From positions 1 to 32,263 of the forward strand of contig NZ_URNN01000017.1 of assembly GCF_900549175.1 (NCBI RefSeq): DNA of 32,263 nt, written 5' to 3'. Position numbers and translations under genes: made by a program. Within the stretch, counting starts at the first letter, position 1. Each line of letters begins with the position of its first letter. The notes under the pieces are model-generated. The model was not told the DNA's origin. It searched no databases and saw nothing but the letters and a program-made list of their open reading frames with translations. Of the stretch, positions 1 through 6,644 are shown one piece after another. This stretch comes from an uncultured Prevotella sp. Its GTDB lineage: Bacteria; Bacteroidota; Bacteroidia; Bacteroidales; Bacteroidaceae.

Positions 1-54
1 ATATATTAATCTGTTATATATAATATATATATTATATATAACAGATTAATATAT
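1..54. repeat. Perfect 54-bp AT-rich palindrome
   Basis: Base 1 pairs with 54, 2 with 53, and so on to 27 with 28, with no mismatch. Apart from two C:G pairs on each side (11-13 with 42-44) it is entirely A and T. It touches the window edge, so the dyad could be longer. It may extrude as a cruciform or act as a bidirectional hairpin between genes; the function is unknown. Confidence 0.9.
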
Positions 55-270
55 AAATATTTTACTTACATATTATAACCATGTTGTGCAACCCTGTTTT
101 CGGAAATTCTCCGTTTTTTTCTCCGGCGGATTCCGTTTTCTGTAAACATAATCTCTACAGCAACCGATTTTCCTACTCCGCTTCACCGCTATGTTCCGCA
201 GCAATTCTGAGCGTCTGTAATGTAAACAAAAAGACACCCTTTAGTCCGGAGAAACCGGAGAAATTCGTTG

Positions 271-333
271 TACCAAAAACGGCGTTTTGCGTACCAAAAA
301 CGGCAAAACGGAGACCAAAAACCGCTTTTTTCG
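271..333. repeat. Three tandem 21-nt repeat units
   Basis: Units start at 271, 292 and 313 and share the beginning TACCAAAAACGGC or a close variant. The first contains a short dyad, CAAAA and TTTTG around CGGC. Period and core resemble the 22-nt arrays at 18716-18802 and 31797-31972. There are no unique spacers, so it is not a CRISPR array. Confidence 0.75.
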
Positions 334-376
334 TCCCGATTTCATCCTCCGGAGAACATTTTTTCCGTTTTGGAGA

Positions 377-414
377 ACACGCCGTGATGCCACCTCAGCG
401 GTGTCACGGCGTGT
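377..414 (-). terminator. Hairpin after the porin gene
   Basis: An 11-bp perfect stem, ACACGCCGTGA (377-387) with its complement (404-414), contains an inner CACC/GGTG pairing (391-394 with 400-403). It lies about 20 bases beyond the porin stop. No clean U-tract follows in the minus direction, so it may be an end-of-transcript hairpin and not a classical intrinsic terminator. Confidence 0.55.
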
Positions 415-434
415 GTGCTTTCAATTTCGTACTC

Positions 435-1562
435 TCAGAATCTGACGCAGAATTCAACATCAACCATGCTGTAGTTGTGGCTGTGGGCCAGGCTGCGGTC
501 GTTGATGAAGGCATACTCGGCCTGTATCTCGAGATTTTTGTGAAACAGGTAGTTGAGGCCTATTTCATACTGCGAACGGCTGTCGCGCCATTCGGCCGAG
601 GGCCGGTACAGGTCGTAGCGGGCTTTGGCGCGCAGCTTCTGCGGAAGAATGGGGGCTATGCAGAGAGCATATATACCGTCGGCCTTGTTGCCCTGCTGCC
701 AGTTGACGGCGGCGTCTTTCAGATTGTCTGATTTCTGGTATGTGTTCTTGAATCCGTAACCCGTGGAGTGTATATACTCCGAACGCAGCTGCCAGTCGTC
801 CTTCTTGTATTCGGCACTCAGGGCATAGCGGTAACGGCCCAGACTGTTGGTTCCGCTGCACTCGCGTCCGCCGGCATCCGTCCATGTGCCCGTGCGGGCG
901 TGCGAGCCCACCCATCCGAAGGCACCCACACGCAGCCCCTTGACGGGCGTGACCCACAGGCCGCCGATGATGTCCTTGCGGTTGTCGGCATCCTTCACGT
1001 TTATTCCCTGTCCGTTGAACACTCCAACCTGATAGTGTACGAGCGGCCTGCCGGAAGCCGCAGGCAGTATGTCGCCCTGCACCTGCACGCCGATGTCGCG
1101 CCCGTTGCTTGCGTGTTCGCCCGTGCGGTCGTTGAATCCGGAGAGTTTCGATACGACCTGCCCGTAGCCCATAAATCCCTGGTCGATGGGGTTCATGGGG
1201 TTTTCGAACGTGAAGGGACGCTTGAACTGTCCTGCCTTTATCTTCATGAAGCCGTACTTCTGCCACTCGACGAATACGTCGACAATGCGCGGGCTGCTGC
1301 CCAGTGTCGACGTGTTGCCGTTGAGCTGCGCCTGTATCTTGTATTCGAAGTCGTCGAGTATGCGTCCGCCGAGCGACAGGCGCGCCATGCGTATGTTGAA
1401 CGAGTTGCTTTCGCTGTCCTCCTGCGTGCTTGCCTGATACTGTCCGAGCACGTATCCGCTCAGCACCGGCTTGCTGACAAAGGACTTGCCTTTGTCAGCC
1501 TGTGCGCCGGCACCCGTTGCCATGAGTACGGCAAGTGTGACGATTGGTGTTCTTTTCATCAT
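435..1562 (-). CDS. Outer-membrane porin, phosphate-selective O/P type
   Basis: This 375-residue protein has a signal peptide (basic MMKR start, hydrophobic core, likely cut after GAGA near residue 20). A beta-barrel pattern follows, with alternating hydrophobic and polar strands, many aromatic girdle residues and a C-terminal phenylalanine (VEFCVRF). The segments MARLSLGGRI, QAQLNG and GQFKRPFTFEN fit the OprO/OprP-like porins common in Bacteroidetes. It should sit in the outer membrane as a diffusion channel; the substrate cannot be read from sequence. The start at 1562 overlaps the carB stop as ATGA, and a second ATG follows immediately, so either could be used. No promoter is visible in front of it, which suggests co-transcription with, and translational coupling to, carB. 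An open frame reaches further upstream, but only inside carB. Confidence 0.85.
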   Translation of the reverse strand: MMKRTPIVTLAVLMATGAGAQADKGKSFVSKPVLSGYVLGQYQASTQEDSESNSFNIRMARLSLGGRILDDFEYKIQAQLNGNTSTLGSSPRIVDVFVEWQKYGFMKIKAGQFKRPFTFENPMNPIDQGFMGYGQVVSKLSGFNDRTGEHASNGRDIGVQVQGDILPAASGRPLVHYQVGVFNGQGINVKDADNRKDIIGGLWVTPVKGLRVGAFGWVGSHARTGTWTDAGGRECSGTNSLGRYRYALSAEYKKDDWQLRSEYIHSTGYGFKNTYQKSDNLKDAAVNWQQGNKADGIYALCIAPILPQKLRAKARYDLYRPSAEWRDSRSQYEIGLNYLFHKNLEIQAEYAFINDRSLAHSHNYSMVDVEFCVRF

Positions 1563-4500
1563 GAGTTGTATTCCTGCCAGCTCTTTATCTTTATGTCCTG
1601 CTCGCTTATTGCGCAGAAGGCCTCGATGAAAGCCTTGGCAAGGCGTACGTTGGTCATCAGCGGGATGTTGTGGTCGATGGCTCCGCGGCGTATGCGGTAG
1701 CCGTTTGTAAGTTCGCGCTTCGTGTGGTTCTTGGGAACGTTGATGATGAGGTCGAACTTGTGGTTGGCTATCATGTCCATGATGTTGTTGTCGCAATTTT
1801 CGTCGGGCCACCCCACGGTTATGGTGTTCACGCCGTTCTCGTTGAGGAATTTCGACGTGCCTGCCGTGGCATACACTTCATATCCTTTTCTGACGAGCTG
1901 TCTGGCCGGTTCGAGCAGCGACACCTTGCCCTTGGCACCGCCCGAGGAGATGAGTATGCGCTTCTCCGGTATGCGGTAGCCTGTGGCGATGAGGGCGTTG
2001 AGCAGTGCCTCGTTGAGGTCGTCGCCCAGACAACCCACCTCTCCGGTGGACGACATGTCGACACCGAGCACGGGGTCGGCGTTCTGCAGGCGCGCGAAAG
2101 AGAACTGCGACGCCTTCACGCCTATGCGGTCGATGTCGAACTCGCTTCTGTCGGGTTGCGTGTAGGGGGCGTCAAGCATTATCTTTGTGGCCGTCTCGAT
2201 GAAGTTGCGTTTGAGAATCTTGCTCACGAACGGGAACGAGCGCGATGCGCGCAGGTTGCACTCGATGACCTTTATCTCGCGGTTCTTTGCCAGGAACTGG
2301 ATGTTGAACGGACCGCTTATGTTAAGCTCCTTGGCTATCTTGCGCGAAATCTTCTTTATCTGGCGTACGGTGGAGAAGTAGATGTGCTGTGCGGGGAACA
2401 CCATGGTGGCGTCGCCGGAGTGAACGCCGGCGTACTCCACGTGTTCGGATATGGCGTATTCCACAACCTGTCCCTTGTCGGCCACGGCGTCGAACTCTAT
2501 CTCTTTCGTCTCCTGCATGAACTGTGACACGACAACGGGGAACTCCTTGCTCACCTCAGTGGCCATCTTGAGGAAGCGCTCCAGCTCGTCGAGCGTGTGG
2601 CATACGTTCATGGCGGCTCCCGACAGTACGTACGACGGACGCACGAGTACGGGGAATCCTACCTTTCCTACAAATTCCTTGATGTCGTCAAGCGATGTCA
2701 GTGCACGCCAGGCCGGCTGGTCTATGCCGAGCTTGTCGAGCATGGCCGAGAACTTGTCGCGGTTTTCGGCACGGTCGATGTCGACGGGCGATGTGCCGAG
2801 AACGGGCACGCCGCGGCGGTGCAGCTTCATGGCCAGATTGTTGGGTATCTGTCCGCCCACGCTGACGATTACTCCGCGCGGCTTCTCCAGGTCTATCACG
2901 TCGAGCACGCGCTCCAGCGACAGCTCGTCGAAATAGAGGCGGTCGCACATGTCGTAGTCGGTGGACACGGTCTCGGGGTTGTAGTTTATCATTATCGACT
3001 TGTAGCCGAGCTTGCGTGCCGTGTTGATGGCATTGACGGAGCACCAGTCGAACTCTACCGACGAACCGATTCTGTAAGCGCCGCTTCCGAGCACGATTAC
3101 GGACTTCTCGTTCTCGTAGTAGTCGATGTCGTGGCTTTCTGCGGCATACGTAACGTACAGGTAATTGGTGAGTTCGGGGTGCTCGCTCGCCACGGTGTTT
3201 ATGCGCTTCACGGCCGGAAGTATGCCGCGCTGCTTGCGGTGGCGGCGCACTTCAAGGTTCTCCTTCTCCATATTGCCCGACTGGGGCTTGAGGACAAACC
3301 GTGCAATCTGGAAGTCGGAGAAGCCGGCGCACTTCACTTCGCGCAGCAGGCTGTCGGGCACGTCTTCCATCTTGTCGTACTCCTGCAGCTTGTGTTTCAG
3401 GTCGACAATGTTCTTCAGCCTGTCGAGGAACCATGTGTCTATCTTTGTAAGCTCCTCGATGCGTGCCACGCTGTAGCCGTCTTCAAGCGCCTGGGCTATG
3501 GCAAAGATGCGCAGGTCGGTGGGGTTGGCGAGTTCTTCGTCAAGATTGTCGAAGCGCACGTGGTCGTTGCCCACGAATCCGTGCATGCCCTGACCTATCA
3601 TGCGGAGTCCTTTCTGTATCATCTCTTCGAAGGAGCGGCCTATCGACATGATTTCGCCGACGGATTTCATCGACGAACCGATGAGGCGGCTCACGCCCGC
3701 GAACTTGGTAAGGTCCCAACGCGGTATCTTGCAGATCATGTAGTCGAGCTGCGGGGCAACGTACGCCGAGTTCGGCGTGCCCATCTCGCCAATCTGGTCG
3801 AGGGTGTAGCCGAGTGCAATCTTGGCGGCAACGAAGGCCAGGGGATAGCCGGTGGCCTTGGAGGCGAGGGCAGAGGAGCGGCTCAGGCGGGCGTTGACCT
3901 CGATGATGCGGTAGTCGTTGGTGGTTGCGTTGAAGGCAAACTGTATGTTACATTCGCCCACGATGCCTAAGTGGCGCACGCAGCGTATGGATATGTCCTG
4001 CAGCATCTTCACCTGCGCGTCGGTGAGCGAGCATGTGGGGGCTACGACAATCGATTCGCCGGTGTGTATTCCCAATGGGTCGAAGTTCTCCATCGACGCC
4101 ACGGTGAAACAATGGTCGTTGGCGTCGCGTATCACCTCAAACTCAATTTCCTTCCATCCCTTCAGCGACTCTTCAACAAGTATCTGCGGGGCGAATGTGA
4201 ACGCACTGCCTGCAAGTTCTGTAAACTTGTTCTCGTCGGGACATATGCCCGAGCCGAGTCCGCCAAGGGCATAGGCGGAGCGTATCATGACCGGATAACC
4301 GATGCGGCGTGCCGCGGCCAGGGCGTCGTCCATGTTCTCCACGGCCTGGCTTACGGGGGTCTTCAGGTCTATCTCGTCGAGCTTCTTCACAAACAGGTCG
4401 CGGTCTTCTGTATACATGATGGCCTCAACAGACGTGCCGAGCACCTCGACGCCGTACTCTTTGAGCGTGCCGTTGAGGTAAAGCTCGGTTCCGCAGTTGA

Positions 4501-4780
4501 GCGCCGTCTGGCCGCCGAAAGCCAGCAATATTCCGTCCGGGCGTTCTTTCTTTATTATTTCCGTGACGAAGTGGGTGGTGACAGGTTGGAAATACACCTT
4601 GTCGGCAATGCCTTCCGATGTCTGTATTGTGGCGATGTTCGGATTTACGAGCACCGAGGAGATGCCCTCTTCGCGCAGGGCTTTCAGAGCCTGTGAGCCC
4701 GAGTAGTCGAATTCGCCTGCCTGTCCAATCTTTAAGGCACCCGAACCTAATACGAGCACTTTCTTTAAATTCTTCTTCAT
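1559..4780 (-). CDS. carB: Carbamoyl-phosphate synthase large subunit
   Basis: This 1073-residue enzyme makes carbamoyl phosphate from ammonia (channelled from glutamine by CarA), bicarbonate and two ATP, for pyrimidine and arginine synthesis. It has the expected duplicated architecture: a carboxyphosphate half opening with GSGALKIGQAGEFDYSGSQA, an oligomerisation region near residues 400-550, a second ATP-grasp half with GSGAYRIGSSVEFDW, and a C-terminal MGS-like allosteric domain (from about 935, with YATAGTSKFL). Phrases such as NPNIATIQTS and SLKGWKEIEFEVIRDA are closer to the eukaryotic CAD-type synthase than to the E. coli protein, from memory of the families. The small subunit carA is not in the window; the upstream neighbour is rlmD. 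The length is normal with no sign of damage. The stop overlaps the porin start. Confidence 0.97.
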   Translation of the reverse strand: MKKNLKKVLVLGSGALKIGQAGEFDYSGSQALKALREEGISSVLVNPNIATIQTSEGIADKVYFQPVTTHFVTEIIKKERPDGILLAFGGQTALNCGTELYLNGTLKEYGVEVLGTSVEAIMYTEDRDLFVKKLDEIDLKTPVSQAVENMDDALAAARRIGYPVMIRSAYALGGLGSGICPDENKFTELAGSAFTFAPQILVEESLKGWKEIEFEVIRDANDHCFTVASMENFDPLGIHTGESIVVAPTCSLTDAQVKMLQDISIRCVRHLGIVGECNIQFAFNATTNDYRIIEVNARLSRSSALASKATGYPLAFVAAKIALGYTLDQIGEMGTPNSAYVAPQLDYMICKIPRWDLTKFAGVSRLIGSSMKSVGEIMSIGRSFEEMIQKGLRMIGQGMHGFVGNDHVRFDNLDEELANPTDLRIFAIAQALEDGYSVARIEELTKIDTWFLDRLKNIVDLKHKLQEYDKMEDVPDSLLREVKCAGFSDFQIARFVLKPQSGNMEKENLEVRRHRKQRGILPAVKRINTVASEHPELTNYLYVTYAAESHDIDYYENEKSVIVLGSGAYRIGSSVEFDWCSVNAINTARKLGYKSIMINYNPETVSTDYDMCDRLYFDELSLERVLDVIDLEKPRGVIVSVGGQIPNNLAMKLHRRGVPVLGTSPVDIDRAENRDKFSAMLDKLGIDQPAWRALTSLDDIKEFVGKVGFPVLVRPSYVLSGAAMNVCHTLDELERFLKMATEVSKEFPVVVSQFMQETKEIEFDAVADKGQVVEYAISEHVEYAGVHSGDATMVFPAQHIYFSTVRQIKKISRKIAKELNISGPFNIQFLAKNREIKVIECNLRASRSFPFVSKILKRNFIETATKIMLDAPYTQPDRSEFDIDRIGVKASQFSFARLQNADPVLGVDMSSTGEVGCLGDDLNEALLNALIATGYRIPEKRILISSGGAKGKVSLLEPARQLVRKGYEVYATAGTSKFLNENGVNTITVGWPDENCDNNIMDMIANHKFDLIINVPKNHTKRELTNGYRIRRGAIDHNIPLMTNVRLAKAFIEAFCAISEQDIKIKSWQEYNS

Positions 4781-4814
4781 AATCGGTTGTTTTCTAATGA
4801 TTTTCTTTCTGTTG

Positions 4815-4822
4815 CAAAGGTA
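4815..4822 (-). promoter_or_regulatory. Promoter -7 element before carB
   Basis: On the minus strand this reads TACCTTTG, a match to the Bacteroidetes -7 consensus TAnnTTTG, 35 bases upstream of the carB start. No TTG is found at the usual distance upstream, so only half of the promoter is well supported. Confidence 0.5.
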
Positions 4823-4864
4823 CGCTATTTATTTTTATTTTTCTTCACGTTCGTGCCTGCTTTT

Positions 4865-6316
4865 TCACATATCCTTGTCTTTTCTTCTTTCAAGCAGCAC
4901 AACGTTTTCAACGTGTGGCGTAAGGGGGAACATGTCCACCGGTTGCACTGCCGCAACCTTGTAGTCGGCGTCGAGGTCGGCCAAATCGCGTGCCTGTGTG
5001 GCGGGGTTGCAGCTCACGTAGACGATGCGGCGCGGTGCGGCCCGGAGTATGGTCTGCACCACATCGGCGTGCATGCCGGCGCGTGGCGGGTCGGTGGTGA
5101 TCACGTCGGGGCGGCCGTTTTCGGCTATGAAGTCGTCGTTGAGTATGTCCTTCATGTCGCCGGCATAAAAGAGTGTGTTGCCGATGTTGTTTATCCCGGA
5201 GTTTATCTTGGCGTCTTCGATGGCTTCGGGCACATATTCTATTCCTATCACACGGCGGGCGCGGCGTGCCACGAAGTTGGCTATCGTGCCGGTGCCGGTG
5301 TACAGGTCGTACACGAGTTCGTTGCCGGTGAGCCCGGCAAACTCGCGGGCCACGGAATAGAGGTGGTATGCCTGCTCGGTGTTTGTCTGGTAGAAACTCT
5401 TCGGACCGACCTTGAACTTCAGGTCTTCCATGGTTTCGTAGATGTAGTCGTTGCCGCGGAATGTGATTATGTCTTGGTCGCCTATGGTGTCGTTGCACTT
5501 CTGGTTGTCCACATACATCAGCGACGTTATCTGCGGGAAGGTGTCGGCAACGTGCTGGAGGAGCGCGCGTGCGCGCTCGTCATCGCCCTCCTCGTCGTAG
5601 TGGAACTGTATGATGACCATCCACTCGCCGGTGTTTGAGTTGCGTATGATGATGTCGCGCAGCAGGCCTTTCTGTGCCCTCAGGTCGAAGAATGTCATGC
5701 CGGCGCCGATGGCGTAGTCGCGGATTTCGTTGCGGATGCGGTTGTGCATGTCGTCCATAAGGTGGCATTGCTCTATGGGGAGTATCTTGTCGAAGGCTCC
5801 GGTAATGTGGAAGCCGATGGCATTGCGCTCGATGTTTGCGCCGTCTTCGCCTTCTTTCGGCATGGTCTGTATCTCTTCTTTCGTCATCCAGCGCCTGTTG
5901 GAGCATCCGAATTCGAGCTTGTTGCGGTATTCGAATGTCTTCACCGAGCCGAGGATGGGCCGGAACTCGGGCAGTTCCACCTTGCCGATGCGGCACAGCT
6001 GGTCGTGCACTTGCTTTTGTTTGGCCTTCAGCTGCTCCTCGTACGGCAGGTTCTGCCATTTGCATCCGCCGCAGATGCCGAAGTGCCGGCATGCGGGTGC
6101 GGTGCGCATCTTGCTGTATTCTATGAAGCGTATCACTTCGGCTTCGCAATAACTGTGCTTTTTCTTTCTGACCTGCAGGTCAACAACGTCGCCCGGAACT
6201 GTGAACGGGACGAATACAACCATGTCGTTGACCCTTGCCAACGACTTGCCTTCGGCGGCAATGTCGGTGATGGTGATATTCTCCAAAACCGGTAACGGCT
6301 TTTTCTTTCTGCTCAT
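4865..6316 (-). CDS. rlmD: 23S rRNA (uracil-C5)-methyltransferase, RlmD/RumA family
   Basis: This 483-residue S-adenosylmethionine enzyme should methylate C5 of a uridine in 23S rRNA (U1939 in E. coli for RlmD). An N-terminal TRAM RNA-binding domain spans roughly residues 8-65. The iron-sulfur cysteines Cys76, Cys82, Cys85 and Cys184 are spaced as in RlmD. The methyltransferase core shows YDLYTGTGTIA (336-346) for the cofactor, DPPRAGMH (409-416) and SCNPATQARD, with catalytic nucleophile Cys436. The start at 6316 gives MSRKKK and leads directly into the TRAM domain. It precedes carB by 84 bases, and a promoter-like element lies in that gap, so the two may be separate transcripts. RlmC/TrmA paralogues are possible; the four cysteines favour RlmD, although Bacteroidetes can carry more than one copy. 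Confidence 0.9.
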   Translation of the reverse strand: MSRKKKPLPVLENITITDIAAEGKSLARVNDMVVFVPFTVPGDVVDLQVRKKKHSYCEAEVIRFIEYSKMRTAPACRHFGICGGCKWQNLPYEEQLKAKQKQVHDQLCRIGKVELPEFRPILGSVKTFEYRNKLEFGCSNRRWMTKEEIQTMPKEGEDGANIERNAIGFHITGAFDKILPIEQCHLMDDMHNRIRNEIRDYAIGAGMTFFDLRAQKGLLRDIIIRNSNTGEWMVIIQFHYDEEGDDERARALLQHVADTFPQITSLMYVDNQKCNDTIGDQDIITFRGNDYIYETMEDLKFKVGPKSFYQTNTEQAYHLYSVAREFAGLTGNELVYDLYTGTGTIANFVARRARRVIGIEYVPEAIEDAKINSGINNIGNTLFYAGDMKDILNDDFIAENGRPDVITTDPPRAGMHADVVQTILRAAPRRIVYVSCNPATQARDLADLDADYKVAAVQPVDMFPLTPHVENVVLLERRKDKDM

Positions 6317-6369
6317 ATATATTAATGTATATAGTTTGTCGTTTGGATGCCTTTATCGAATATTGTGTG

Positions 6370-6377
6370 CAAAATTA
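6370..6377 (-). promoter_or_regulatory. Possible -7 element before rlmD
   Basis: The minus strand reads TAATTTTG, matching TAnnTTTG, 54 bases upstream of the rlmD start. No TTG is at the expected distance, so this is tentative. The rest of the 328-base gap (6317-6644) is AT-rich and holds the ppdK promoter; no gene was found in it. Confidence 0.35.
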
Positions 6378-6560
6378 CTAATTTAACATGAGTTACGTGC
6401 ATTATCCGACGCAAAAACTGTTGTTGTGTTTTGTCAAAATGGTGGTCTTTCAATTTCTCTTTATGGTGTTTGGCAGTATGGGTTGGTTCATGTAATGCCG
6501 GGGAAAACAAGTGAAAAAGACAAAATGTAACCTCTACATTGCAATTTTTTACTGTTTTTC

Positions 6561-6591
6561 TTGCAATAAAGGATAAAAACAATTATATTTG
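6561..6591 (+). promoter_or_regulatory. Promoter of ppdK
   Basis: TTG (6561-6563), a 20-base spacer and TATATTTG (6584-6591) match the Bacteroidetes primary sigma factor promoter. Transcription should begin just downstream, leaving a leader of roughly 45 bases before the ppdK ATG. Confidence 0.8.
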
Positions 6592-6644
6592 CATAATAAA
6601 AAAACAAGTACAAAAGTGTTTATCGTAAATAAAAAAACTAACTT

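Larger units (their letters stand above)
55..434. other. Gene-free stretch downstream of the porin
   Basis: I see no convincing gene here. A 216-codon open frame from base 81 runs straight into the antisense of the porin and has the composition of repeat DNA. The stretch holds three 21-nt repeat units at 271-333, a further pair of GGAGAACA words 21 bases apart (351 and 372), and a strong hairpin at 377-414. Confidence 0.7.

Noticed and set aside
81..731. 216-codon plus-strand open frame at the left edge
   Set aside because: It runs through the 21-nt repeats and then antisense to the porin; no family resemblance.
2597..3970. 457-codon plus-strand frame inside carB
   Set aside because: Antisense shadow of a strongly conserved gene; GC-rich codon bias opens the opposite strand.
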